Positions 33,913 to 42,121 of a stretch of 64,000 nt of DNA are shown here, piece by piece (the first letter of the stretch is position 1; each line of letters begins with the position of its first letter). The notes beneath the pieces are model-generated. The model ran no database searches and was not told the origin of the DNA. It was given only the letters and a program-made list of their open reading frames with translations. The translations under genes were made by a program, and so were the position numbers. Source of the stretch: [Zimmermannella] faecalis ATCC 13722 (lineage in GTDB: Bacteria; Actinomycetota; Actinomycetes; Actinomycetales; Microbacteriaceae); contig NZ_KB907075.1 of NCBI RefSeq assembly GCF_000381765.1, positions 186,001 to 250,000 of the forward strand, given 5' to 3'.

Positions 33913-34041
33913 CCGGCAAGCTTCCCACGTCGCATCTCCACATGCCGTTAACCGGCGCCCGTAGCATGGGAGGAGTTTCCGCATCCGGTCGGTGAACCCC
34001 CGCCGCCCGGGTGCGGCACTCGAGTGACATCAGGAGAACAC

Positions 34042-35274
34042 GTGAAGATCGCAATCCTCGGCGGCGACGGCTTCTGCGGCTGGCCCACCGCCCTGCACCT
34101 GTCGAATGTCGGACACGACGTCGTCATCGTCGACAACCTCTCGCGGCGACGCATCGACGAGGAGCTCGGCGCGAACTCGCTCACCCCGATCGCGCCCATC
34201 GAGGAACGCATCGCGGCGTGGAAGGAGGTGTCGGGCAAGGAGGTCACCTTCGAGCAGCTCGACGTCGCCCAGGACTACGACGGGCTCGTGCAGCTCATCA
34301 CCGACCAGGAGCTCGACGCGATCGTGCACTTCGCCGAGCAGCGGGCCGCCCCGTACTCGATGAAGTCGCCCACCCACAAGCGCTACACCGTCGACAACAA
34401 CGTCAACGCGACGAACAACGTGCTCACCGCGATCGTCGAGTCGGGCCGCGACGTGCACCTCGTGCACCTCGGCACGATGGGCGTGTATGGCTACGGCACC
34501 GCCGGCATGAAGATTCCCGAGGGCTACCTCGACATCGAGGTCGTGAGCGACGAAGACGAAGACGGCAACAAGGTTGAGCCACACCGCGTCGGCCAGCAGA
34601 TTCTCTACCCGACGAACCCGGGCTCGGTGTACCACCTCACGAAGGTGCTCGACCAGAACATGTTCGCGTACTTCGCGAAGAACGACCGGCTGCGCATCAC
34701 CGACCTCCACCAGGGCATCGTGTGGGGCACGAACACCGCCGAGACCGCGCTCGACGAGCGCCTCATCAACCGCTTCGACTACGACGGCGACTACGGCACG
34801 GTGCTCAACCGATTCCTCATGCAGGCCGCCGTCGGCTACCCGCTCACGGTGCACGGCACGGGCGGGCAGACGCGCGCGTTCATCCACATTCAAGACACGG
34901 TGCGCTGCATCGAGATCGCGCTCACGAACCCGCCGAAGGCGGGCGACCGGGTCATGATCTTCAACCAGATGACCGAGACGCACCGCGTGCGCGACCTCGC
35001 CGAGCTCGTCGCGAAGATCGCGGATGCGCGGGTCGAGAACGTGCCGAACCCGCGCAACGAGGCGGCCGAGAACGAGCTCCACGTGCGCAACGACACGTTC
35101 CTCGACCTCGGGCTCAACCCGACGCGCCTCGCCGAGGGCCTGCTGCTCGAGGTGACCGAGATCGCCGGCAAGTACGCCGATCGGGCCGACCGCTCGAAGA
35201 TTCCGGCGACGTCGCTCTGGACCGCGAACCAGCAGGCGGGCGTGCCCGCCTCGGTCGCCGCCGACGCCAAGTAG
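34042..35274 (+). CDS. sqdB: SqdB-like NAD-dependent epimerase (UDP-sulfoquinovose synthase family)
   Basis: A short-chain-type dehydratase/epimerase of 410 residues. N-terminal Rossmann motif KIAILGGDGFCGWPTALHLS, in which GGDGFCGWPTA is typical for SqdB. Further SqdB-like blocks are VHFAEQRAAPYSMKSPTHKR, TVDNNVNATNNVLTAI and the catalytic Tyr-x3-Lys in NPGSVYHLTKVLDQNMF. SqdB joins sulfite to UDP-glucose to make UDP-sulfoquinovose. GTG at 34042 follows AGGAGA. The next gene, six bases downstream, is a SqdX-like glycosyltransferase, which supports the call. Another 4,6-dehydratase-like sugar nucleotide enzyme is the main alternative. Confidence 0.8.
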   Translation: MKIAILGGDGFCGWPTALHLSNVGHDVVIVDNLSRRRIDEELGANSLTPIAPIEERIAAWKEVSGKEVTFEQLDVAQDYDGLVQLITDQELDAIVHFAEQRAAPYSMKSPTHKRYTVDNNVNATNNVLTAIVESGRDVHLVHLGTMGVYGYGTAGMKIPEGYLDIEVVSDEDEDGNKVEPHRVGQQILYPTNPGSVYHLTKVLDQNMFAYFAKNDRLRITDLHQGIVWGTNTAETALDERLINRFDYDGDYGTVLNRFLMQAAVGYPLTVHGTGGQTRAFIHIQDTVRCIEIALTNPPKAGDRVMIFNQMTETHRVRDLAELVAKIADARVENVPNPRNEAAENELHVRNDTFLDLGLNPTRLAEGLLLEVTEIAGKYADRADRSKIPATSLWTANQQAGVPASVAADAK

Positions 35275-35280
35275 CCCCGC

Positions 35281-36507
35281 GTGCGCATCGCGCTGTTCAC
35301 CGAGGTCTTCCTCCCGAAGATCGACGGGGTCGTCACGCGCGTGCTCCGCTCGGTTGAACAGCTGCGCGACCTCGGCCACGAGGTGCTCATCTTCGCGCCG
35401 GGTGACGTGCCCTCGAACTACGCGCAGCAGCGCGTCGTGCACGTCAACTCGGTGCCGATGAAGCCCTGGTACCCCGAGCTGAAGCTCGGCATCGCGACGC
35501 CGAATATCGCGCGCGAGATGGAGCAGTTCGCGCCGCACGTCGTGCACCTCGTGAACCCGGTCGTGCTCGCGGCGTACGGCGCGCTCAGCGCCGCGCGCCG
35601 CGACCTGCCGATGCTCGCGAGCTTCCACACCGACACTCCGAAGTACGCGGATGCGCTCGGGCTCGGCGCGATCCGCAAGGCCGGCACGGCGTACCTGCGG
35701 CGCATCCACAACCTCGCCGAGGTGAACCTCTGCACGTCGCCGCAGATGGTCGAGCGGGCCGAGGCCCTCGACTTCGAGCGCGTCGACCTCTGGCCGAAGG
35801 CGATCGACACCGACACGTACCGGCCCGTCGCCGCGTCGCGCGAGGCGCGCATCCTGCTCACCGACGGGCACCCCGACGACAAGCTCATGGTGTACGTCGG
35901 GCGCATGTCGAAAGAGAAGAACCTGCGGGCGCTGCTCGAGCCGATTCGCCGGCTCGGGCCCGAGGGCGTGCGGCTCGCGATGGTCGGCTCGGGGCCTGAC
36001 CGCGACGAGCTTGAGCGCGAGTTTGCCGGCACGAACACCGTGTTCACGGGGTATATGGCGGGGCCCGCACTCGCCGCGGCGTTCGCGTCGGCCGACGTGT
36101 TCGCGTTCCCCTCGACCACCGAGACGCTCGGGTTTGTCGCGCTCGAGTCGATGGCGTCGGGCGTGCCCGTCGTCGGGGCGCGGGCCGGGGGCATCCCCTT
36201 CGCCGTCACTGAGGGGAACAGCGGGTTGCTGTTCAACCCCGACTCGGCCGGCGACTTCGAAACGCAGCTGCGGCGCCTGCTGTTCGACGACGAGCTGCGC
36301 GAGCAGTTCGGCCGGCAGGCGCGTGAAGAGGCGCTGCGCAGTTCGTGGCGGGCCGCCACCGAGCGGCTCGTCGAGTTTTACGAGCTCGCGATCGACCGCC
36401 ACTGGCGTCGCGCGAACGACCTCAGCAGCTACTCGATGCCGATGCGGCTGTTCGGCAAGCCGCTACCCCGGCCGACCGATCTGCCGCGCGGCCTCACACA
36501 TCGCTGA
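35281..36507 (+). CDS. GT4 family glycosyltransferase, SqdX/MgtA-like
   Basis: A protein of 408 residues with the GT-B fold. Opening RIALFTEVFLPKIDGVVTRV is the GT4 pattern shared by SqdX, MgtA and PimB. Acceptor/donor parts are LASFHTDTPKYADALGLG, LWPKAIDTDTYRP, VYVGRMSKEKNLRALLEPI and the EX7E element in FPSTTETLGFVALESMASGV. Coupling with the SqdB-like gene suggests transfer of sulfoquinovose to diacylglycerol. A mannosyl- or glucosyltransferase acting on another lipid cannot be excluded. Start GTG at 35281, probably in one transcript with the upstream gene. Confidence 0.82.
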   Translation: MRIALFTEVFLPKIDGVVTRVLRSVEQLRDLGHEVLIFAPGDVPSNYAQQRVVHVNSVPMKPWYPELKLGIATPNIAREMEQFAPHVVHLVNPVVLAAYGALSAARRDLPMLASFHTDTPKYADALGLGAIRKAGTAYLRRIHNLAEVNLCTSPQMVERAEALDFERVDLWPKAIDTDTYRPVAASREARILLTDGHPDDKLMVYVGRMSKEKNLRALLEPIRRLGPEGVRLAMVGSGPDRDELEREFAGTNTVFTGYMAGPALAAAFASADVFAFPSTTETLGFVALESMASGVPVVGARAGGIPFAVTEGNSGLLFNPDSAGDFETQLRRLLFDDELREQFGRQAREEALRSSWRAATERLVEFYELAIDRHWRRANDLSSYSMPMRLFGKPLPRPTDLPRGLTHR

Positions 36508-36657
36508 CGCCGGCGCGTACTACTCGGGATGCACGCGCACCGCGCTGCGGGATGATCTTCGCCGCTCGCTGGTTGGCAAGCCCGGCCGCGGCGCGCATCC
36601 GCCCCATAGGCTGGCTGACGTTGTTGAGAACGAGACACCTCCCGAGATAGGAACACT

Positions 36658-36993
36658 ATGAACATCAAGCTTCGCCGCCTCGCCGTCGTCCCGATGATCG
36701 GCGCCGCGCTCGCCCTGACCGCCTGCTCGGGTGCCGCCGAGCGTCCCACCGCCGACGAGCTCAAGGACGCCATGATCGAGCAGGTCGGCGACAGCGTTCC
36801 CGGCCTCGACGACGCGCAGCAGGACGAGTTCTTCACCTGCGTCGCCCAGGGCATGGTCGACAGCGACCTCTCGGACGAGACCCTGAACAAGGTCAAGAAC
36901 GACGACCAGGGCTCCTCGGAGGAGCAGAGCGAGGTCACCGAGGTCGTCACTGAGATCTCGACCGACTGCGCCACCGACATCCTCGGCGGCTAG
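36658..36993 (+). CDS. Small lipoprotein, tandem copy 1
   Basis: A protein of 111 residues. The signal peptide RLAVVPMIGAALALTACSGA ends in a lipobox (LTAC). The mature part is acidic and helical with two cysteines: PTADELKDAMIEQVGDSVPG, DEFFTCVAQGMVDSDLSDET, and TEISTDCATDILGG. The Cys pair may form a disulfide. About 90% of it is repeated in the gene at 37173. The family resembles short actinobacterial secreted proteins of unknown function. The ATG at 36658 follows GAGATAGGAA. Confidence 0.82.
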   Translation: MNIKLRRLAVVPMIGAALALTACSGAAERPTADELKDAMIEQVGDSVPGLDDAQQDEFFTCVAQGMVDSDLSDETLNKVKNDDQGSSEEQSEVTEVVTEISTDCATDILGG

Positions 36994-37022
36994 TTCCCAC
37001 CCCTTGCGTCTCGGCGCAACAC

Positions 37023-37057
37023 AACGAGGACCCGACACATTGTGTCGGGTCCTCGTT
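37023..37057 (+). terminator. Hairpin after lipoprotein copy 1
   Basis: A 17-bp inverted repeat (37023-37039 with 37041-37057, one central base) containing GGACCCGACACA. It lies about 30 bp after the stop of the lipoprotein gene. The equivalent hairpin after copy 2 has compensating changes in the stem (GGCCCGGCACA), which supports a real structure. Confidence 0.75.
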
Positions 37058-37070
37058 CGTGTTGGCGCTG

Positions 37071-37095
37071 CCTACGCCTCGAGCACGGTGAGGCG
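37071..37095 (-). pseudogene. Remnant of the serA 3' end
   Basis: CCTACGCCTCGAGCACGGTGAGGCG-type sequence here is identical over 25 bases to the true serA end at 37688-37712, including the stop codon and the codons for RLTVLEA. It sits in the expected place after the copy 1 terminator. It is a leftover of the tandem duplication and encodes nothing by itself. Confidence 0.8.
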
Positions 37096-37172
37096 TACGG
37101 CACGCATCCATCTCATAGGCTGATTCACATCGTTTTCAACGAGACAGCTCCCGAGATAGGAATACCACGAAT

Positions 37173-37583
37173 ATGAAGCTTCGCCGCCTCGCCGTCGTCC
37201 CGATGATCGGCGCAGCGCTCGCCCTGACCGCCTGCTCGGGTGCCGCCGAGCCCGATGCGCGTCCCGACGCAGGCGGGCCCGCAGAGCTTCCCATCCTCGA
37301 CGAGTTCATCGAGCGTCTCACCGCCCCCTGGCGCCCCACCGCCGACGAGCTCAAAAACGCCATAAGCGAGCAGGTTGGCGACAGCGTTCCCGGCCTCGAC
37401 GACTCGCAGCAGGACGACTTCTTCACCTGCGTCGCCCAGGGCATGGTCGACAGCGACATCTCAGACGAGACGCTGAACAAAGTCTTGAACGACGAGCAGG
37501 GCACCTCGGAGGAGCAGAGCGAGGTCACCGAGGTCGTCACCGAGATCTCGACCGACTGCGCGACCGACATCCTGGGCGGCTAG
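37173..37583 (+). CDS. Small lipoprotein, tandem copy 2
   Basis: A protein of 136 residues, nearly identical to the gene at 36658 apart from an insert of about 27 residues after the lipobox (PDARPDAGGPAELPILDEF and following). The lipobox LTAC and both later cysteines (FFTCVAQG, TDCATDIL) are kept. The N-terminus is one residue shorter than expected from copy 1 (MKLRR for MNIKLRR). Either copy 2 gained or copy 1 lost the linker. Ribosome binding region GAGATAGGAA is conserved. Confidence 0.82.
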   Translation: MKLRRLAVVPMIGAALALTACSGAAEPDARPDAGGPAELPILDEFIERLTAPWRPTADELKNAISEQVGDSVPGLDDSQQDDFFTCVAQGMVDSDISDETLNKVLNDEQGTSEEQSEVTEVVTEISTDCATDILGG

Positions 37584-37611
37584 TTCCCACCCCTTGCGTC
37601 TCGGCGCAACA

Positions 37612-37650
37612 CAGTGAGGGCCCGGCACAGGTTGTGCCGGGCCCTCACTG
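37612..37650 (+). terminator. Hairpin between lipoprotein copy 2 and serA
   Basis: An 18-bp perfect inverted repeat (37612-37629 with 37633-37650), three-base loop. The two neighbouring genes converge on it, so it may serve both strands. It is the counterpart of the hairpin at 37023-37057. Confidence 0.75.
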
Positions 37651-37688
37651 GTGTTCGGGGTTCGTGCCGCTGCGGTTGGCTGGGCGGC

Positions 37689-38888
37689 CTACGCCTCGAG
37701 CACGGTGAGGCGCGTCGTCGCCTCGAGGTCGCGAATCTGGTCGAGCACCGCCTGCGGTACGCCGCCCTGGCAGTCGGTGACCACGTAGCCCTGCTGGCCG
37801 CGGGTCGCGAGCTGCTGCCGGTCGATGTTCACACCGTGCTCGCCGAGCACCGAGTTCACGGCCGACATGACGCCGGGCACGTTGTGGTGCAGGTGCAGCA
37901 GGCGTGAACCCTGCGTGAGCGGGTCGAGCGAGATCTCGGGCAGGTTCACCGACATGTAGGTCGAGCCGCCGCGCACGTAGTCGCGGAACTTGCCGGCGAC
38001 GAAGCGGCCGATGTCTTCCTGCGCCTCGGCGGTCGAGCCACCGACGTGGGGCGTGAGAATGACGTTCGGGATGTTCTGCAGCACCGATTCGAAGGGGTCG
38101 CCCGCCTTCTTCGGCTCGACGGGGTACACGTCGAGGCCGGCACCGGCGATGTGGCCCGAGAGGAGGTTGTCGCGCAGCGCCTCGAGGTCGACGACGTGGC
38201 CGCGCGAGAGGTTGAGGAAGATCGTGCGGGGGCGCATCATCGCGAAGGTCTCGGCGTTGAACATGTTCGTGTTCTCGGCCCGGCCGTCGACGTGCACCGA
38301 CACCGTCTCGACGGTGTTCAGCAGCTCTTCGAGCGAGTTGCAGCGCACCGCGTTGCCGAGGGCGAGACGGTCGACGGCGTCGTAGAAGTAGACGCGCATG
38401 CCGAGCGACTCGGCGAGCACCGAGAGCTGCGAGCCGATGTTGCCATAGCCGACGATGCCGAGCGTGCGGCCGCGCACCTCGTGCGAGCCCTTCGCCGTCT
38501 TGTCCCACAAGCCGTTGTGCATGTTGCGGCTGTGGTCGCCGAGGTGGCGGGCGAGGTTGATGATCTCGCCGATCGCGAGCTCAACGACCGAGCGCGTGTT
38601 CGAGTAGGGCGCGTTGAACGCCGCGATCGAGGTGTCGGAGGCCGCCGCGAGGTCGATCTGGTTGACGCCGATGCTGAAGGCGCCGACGGCGCGCAGCTTC
38701 GGCGCGCTCTCGAGCACCCGGCGCGTCACCTGCGTCTTCGAGCGGATGCCGAGCAGGTCAACATCCTGCACGGCCTCGATTAGCTCCGTCTCGTCGAGTG
38801 CCCCCTTGCGGGTCTCAACCTCGATGCCCTCGGATTCGAGCAGCTTGACGGCTTCAACGTGGATGTTTTCGAGGAGCAGCGCTTTCAC
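37689..38888 (-). CDS. serA: D-3-phosphoglycerate dehydrogenase
   Basis: A protein of 399 residues, the shorter SerA type with one C-terminal ACT domain. It opens the serine pathway by oxidising 3-phosphoglycerate with NAD. Seen: LLGIRSKTQVTRRVLE, IGVNQIDLAAASDTSIAAFN, NAD motif TLGIVGYGNIGSQLSVLAES, the catalytic-site PRTIFLNLSRGHVVDLEALR and ILTPHVGGSTAEAQEDIGRF. The ACT domain (about 325-399) begins after LDPLTQGSRLLHLHHNVPGV and would bind serine for feedback. The GTG at 38888 gives the standard N-terminus (KALLLENIHVEAVKLL). A copy of its last 25 bases lies at 37071. Confidence 0.95.
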   Translation of the reverse strand: MKALLLENIHVEAVKLLESEGIEVETRKGALDETELIEAVQDVDLLGIRSKTQVTRRVLESAPKLRAVGAFSIGVNQIDLAAASDTSIAAFNAPYSNTRSVVELAIGEIINLARHLGDHSRNMHNGLWDKTAKGSHEVRGRTLGIVGYGNIGSQLSVLAESLGMRVYFYDAVDRLALGNAVRCNSLEELLNTVETVSVHVDGRAENTNMFNAETFAMMRPRTIFLNLSRGHVVDLEALRDNLLSGHIAGAGLDVYPVEPKKAGDPFESVLQNIPNVILTPHVGGSTAEAQEDIGRFVAGKFRDYVRGGSTYMSVNLPEISLDPLTQGSRLLHLHHNVPGVMSAVNSVLGEHGVNIDRQQLATRGQQGYVVTDCQGGVPQAVLDQIRDLEATTRLTVLEA

Positions 38889-38926
38889 CCGGTCAATTCT
38901 AGCGATCCCCCGGCGGATGCGGTGAT

Positions 38927-39907
38927 TCAGTCGGCGACGAGCGTAACGGGCTGCGTCGCGTCGCCGCGGTGCTCGTTGTTCGCGCTGAGAATTATCTCGA
39001 ACGAGAACTCGACGGTGTCGGCCGGCACCACAAACCAGGTGATCGATTCCGCCTCGTCGAAGGCCGCGGAGAAGCTGTTTGCCGACTCGACCCGCGTGCC
39101 GTCGTCGAGCACGAGCCACACCTCACTCGTGTCCTTCACGTAGCGCAGCTCGACCGCCTCGATGTCGACGCCAACAAACATCGAACCGGGCTCGGGCAGC
39201 GGCAGGGCCCCGGCCAACGGCGAGGTGTACACGGCCGAGACATAGCCCGCAACGGTCTCCTCCTCGGCTTCCGGATCGCCCGCAAACTCCCACCAGACCG
39301 GCTCGTACTCGGGATGCACCGCGGGGTAGTAGGTGAGGTCGGTCGTCGCTTCCCCCGTGACCAGGCTGAGTTGCTGCTGCACGCCGGCAACGGCAGCGTC
39401 GAGCGTGACGTCGTTCGGCGCCGCTCCTTCGCTGCCGTTCGTGATGACGAGGCACACACTGAGGTACCGGCAGGTGTCCGCGCTGCTCGTGACCGCGTCA
39501 CCCCCGTTGACGGTCAGCGTGACCTGCGTCATCGACGCATCATCAAACGTGTGCGTCATGTTCTGCGCTTCGCTGAACCGAACCTCCGCGAGGTAGAAGG
39601 CCTCGCCGTCCGGCGCGCGCACCGGCTCGCCAGACAAGCCAAGCTCGCTCGCGACGGCGGCGGGAAGCTCGCGCACCTCCGCGACGCTCGTCACCTGAAT
39701 TCGAGTCCCCGGCAACTCAATGAACTCATCCGGGGCGTCGATGGTCGTGGCCCCGTCGAGGTCCGGCATCGCCGTGTCGACCAAGACTTGCGAGTAGCGC
39801 TCTTCGGTGCCCTGCCCGTCACCATCACTCGCACACGCCACGAGGCCAAACCCCATGAGTAACGCGACAACGAGCGCCGCGACTGCGCGCATCCGCTGCC
39901 GAATCAT
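38927..39907 (-). CDS. Lipoprotein of the six-member array (member D)
   Basis: A protein of 326 residues, unnamed family. Signal peptide with lipobox LVAC near residue 25. Array hallmarks: an early IELPGTRIQVTSVAEVRELP, RAPDGEAFYLAEVRF, the central VQQQLSLVTGEATT, GSMFVGVDIEAVELR, and WLVLDDGTRVESANSFSAAF followed by TWFVVPADTVEFSFEI. These repeat in all six. A CxxxxxC pair (TCRYLSVCLV) is specific to this member. The protein is probably two tandem beta-rich domains on the cell surface. It is last in the unit and overlaps member C by ATGA. Function unknown. Confidence 0.8.
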   Translation of the reverse strand: MIRQRMRAVAALVVALLMGFGLVACASDGDGQGTEERYSQVLVDTAMPDLDGATTIDAPDEFIELPGTRIQVTSVAEVRELPAAVASELGLSGEPVRAPDGEAFYLAEVRFSEAQNMTHTFDDASMTQVTLTVNGGDAVTSSADTCRYLSVCLVITNGSEGAAPNDVTLDAAVAGVQQQLSLVTGEATTDLTYYPAVHPEYEPVWWEFAGDPEAEEETVAGYVSAVYTSPLAGALPLPEPGSMFVGVDIEAVELRYVKDTSEVWLVLDDGTRVESANSFSAAFDEAESITWFVVPADTVEFSFEIILSANNEHRGDATQPVTLVAD

Positions 39908-41052
39908 GCCACCACCTCGAGACGCGCGGTGAACGGCTCGGGGTCGAGCTGCTCGAGCAGACCATCGGTGCGGGGGAAGACCTCGGTGATCTCAAAGCTG
40001 AGTTCGCCGCCGCTAAATTCGGCCGGCGCCGCGAACCAAGCCACGAAGAGTGAGTCGCTGCCAACCCCGGTGACCTCGTTCGGTTCGATCAGCACCGCGG
40101 GCAGTTCCGTACCGTCATCGAGGGTGAGCGTGCCGGTGATTTCCTGCACCGGCAGGCGGATGTCACCGCTGCGCGGCGGCACGTAGTACTGGGATGCCTG
40201 CAGCTGCACGCCGACGTACGTGGCCCCGTCGGCTGGCCACCCCAGCACCTCCGAGTAGGGCGCCGCCGTGACGCCGTACTCGACGATCACGTCACCCGTT
40301 ACCGCGTCGTAGCCGTCTTCGTAGTCGACCCGCGTCTCGGAATACTCCGCACCGTGCAGTTCAACGTCGTCGCGTGTGGCCGTGCCGATGGTGCCGTCCG
40401 CGTCCTGCAGCAACGCGCCCGTGATGAGACTCAGTTGCTGCACCTTGCCGTCGACCTCAAGCTCGAAGGTCGCGTCCTCGGGCGCCGCATCCTCGTCGAC
40501 GAGCACCACGACAGCCAATGCTGAGCCGAGGCTCGGCGCCCAGCTCACCTGCTGCGTCACCCAGCCACCCTCCTCGCGGCCCTTCGAGGTCAGCGTGAAG
40601 CGTTGCACCTGGTCGAGCCAGTACGCCGCAGCGGTGCCGTCGGTGAGCCCGACCTGTGCCCATTCGGGGCCCTCGAGGGCGAGCAGCACCGATCGAAACT
40701 CTTGACCTTCGGGGGCGCTGACCGACTCGCCGTAGTCCAGTTCTGACCGGCCATACCGCAGGTAGGTCGCGTCATTGCCGGTCAGCACGTCGCCGCGGCT
40801 CGCGGATTCGACCGAGATCTGCCCCATCGGCGAGTTCATGACGCCGCCCTCGAGCCCGGCCACGGGCGTGTCGAACTCAACGCCGTAGTACGGCTCGACT
40901 ACTTCAACGTGATCGTCGGCAAAACCGAGGCCCTCGAGCTTGTCGTCACCGAGCTCCCCGATCAGCGTGCAGCCACTCAGCAGCAACACCGTCACAAGAG
41001 TGGGCGCGAGTGCCCACCATGCCCGCCTTCGCGCATCCCCCATGCGCGACAT
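39904..41052 (-). CDS. Lipoprotein of the six-member array (member C)
   Basis: A protein of about 382 residues, unnamed family. Signal peptide AWWALAPTLVTVLLLSGC with lipobox LSGC. Shared blocks are VSAPEGQEFRSVLLALEGPE, KVQQLSLITGALLQDADG, GATYVGVQLQASQYYVPP and TLDDGTELPAVLIEPNEV. It differs from the others by a longer N-terminal mature region (VEVVEPYYGVEFDTPVAGLE). The start is uncertain: 41052 gives a normal signal peptide, 41043 trims three residues, and 41106 lies only seven bases after the upstream stop but adds 18 odd residues. Confidence 0.76.
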   Translation of the reverse strand: MSRMGDARRRAWWALAPTLVTVLLLSGCTLIGELGDDKLEGLGFADDHVEVVEPYYGVEFDTPVAGLEGGVMNSPMGQISVESASRGDVLTGNDATYLRYGRSELDYGESVSAPEGQEFRSVLLALEGPEWAQVGLTDGTAAAYWLDQVQRFTLTSKGREEGGWVTQQVSWAPSLGSALAVVVLVDEDAAPEDATFELEVDGKVQQLSLITGALLQDADGTIGTATRDDVELHGAEYSETRVDYEDGYDAVTGDVIVEYGVTAAPYSEVLGWPADGATYVGVQLQASQYYVPPRSGDIRLPVQEITGTLTLDDGTELPAVLIEPNEVTGVGSDSLFVAWFAAPAEFSGGELSFEITEVFPRTDGLLEQLDPEPFTARLEVVA

Positions 41053-41113
41053 CGTACTTGGCCGCGAATATCCGGCTGCGGGCAGAAGTGCAGCTCGGGT
41101 TCGCATCTCTTGC

Positions 41114-42121
41114 TCAGCTCTCGTCGGGCGTCTCGAGGCGGAGCGGCACCTCGACGGGGGTGTCGACCGTCGTGTCGCTCGAGGCGAGGTGCACGAGCAC
41201 GTCGGCGGTGCCGGCGTCGGTCGGCACCTCGAACCAGAACGTGCCGCTCCCGGGGTTTTCGGGCGAGTCCGCCGGCTCGAGCTCGGTGCCGTCGTCAAGC
41301 CGGAGCGTGAGGGTGCTGCGGTCGTCGGCGACCACCGAGTGGATGCGCAGCCCCACGTACGTCGTGCCGTCGGGCGCCCAGCCGAGATCGGCGCCGGCGC
41401 CCGTGAACGAGGCCGGAACGGCCGGATACACCGCGACCGTGCGCACGTAGCCGGCGAACGAGTCGACCTCCCAGGGCACGCTGTCGACGCTCGCCTCGGC
41501 GCCGAACGCGTTATGTTCCACCGCATCCGACTGCGACCGCACGCCGTCGCTGAGCCGCAGCCGCTCGCTGCGGTCGCCGACGGTCGCGACCAGCTCGACG
41601 CGGTCGGCGTCGGCCTCGGGCACCGACATGACGAACTCGTAGTCCGAGAGCCCGGCCTCGATCGTGAGCTCGCCGCCGGCAAACTCGAGCTGCGTGTCAC
41701 CCGCCCAGAGCGACAGCTCGATTGGCGCATCCTGCAGCTTCACGGTCGGCATCTCGAGTGGCACGGCGGCGTAGACCTTCGCTGCGACGAGCACCTGCCC
41801 GGGGGCCGGCACGACGGTCGTGACCTCCGTGGTGTCGCGCGGCGCCTGCTCGTTGTCGACGAGCTCGCTCGCGGAGAAGTAGTCGAACTCGTCGGCCGTG
41901 CCGTACGTGAGCGATTCGATGCGCAGCCCCGGCACCTCGATGCCGCTGTCGGGGCCGTGCACGGCTGGCTGCACGACCACCCCCTTGGGCGAGGCTTCGG
42001 GCTCGACCGCGGTGTTCTCGAGCGCGACCACGCTCGACTCGTCTTGTGGGGCGCATCCGGCCACGAGCAGGCTCACGCCAACCCCGAGCGCCACGGCCAT
42101 CGCGACCAGCCGGCGCCTCAC
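41114..42121 (-). CDS. Lipoprotein of the six-member array (member B', second cassette)
   Basis: A protein of 335 residues. Signal peptide AVALGVGVSLLVAGC. It is most similar to the member at 44827: SGIEVPGLRIESLTYGTADE, ERLRLSDGVRSQSDAVEHNA, VDSFAGYVRTVAVYP, GTTYVGLRIHSVVADDRSTL, LRLDDGTELEPADSPENPGS and FWFEVPTDAGTADVLVHLAS all have close counterparts there. The pair B/B' therefore arose by duplication. The start GTG at 42121 overlaps the stop of A' (GTGA). Function unknown; exposed outside the membrane. Confidence 0.8.
   Translation of the reverse strand: MRRRLVAMAVALGVGVSLLVAGCAPQDESSVVALENTAVEPEASPKGVVVQPAVHGPDSGIEVPGLRIESLTYGTADEFDYFSASELVDNEQAPRDTTEVTTVVPAPGQVLVAAKVYAAVPLEMPTVKLQDAPIELSLWAGDTQLEFAGGELTIEAGLSDYEFVMSVPEADADRVELVATVGDRSERLRLSDGVRSQSDAVEHNAFGAEASVDSVPWEVDSFAGYVRTVAVYPAVPASFTGAGADLGWAPDGTTYVGLRIHSVVADDRSTLTLRLDDGTELEPADSPENPGSGTFWFEVPTDAGTADVLVHLASSDTTVDTPVEVPLRLETPDES

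Larger units (their letters stand above)
36592..37100 (+). repeat. Tandem duplication, copy 1 (lipoprotein gene, terminator, serA tail)
   Basis: This unit and the one from about 37101 to 37712 match along their length: CGCATCC...CATAGGCTG leader, CTCCCGAGATAGGAA ribosome-binding region, lipoprotein gene, CCTTGCGTCTCGGCGCAACA, a hairpin, and finally the last bases of serA. The junction with copy 2 is near 37100. Exact limits are estimated by eye. Confidence 0.75.
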
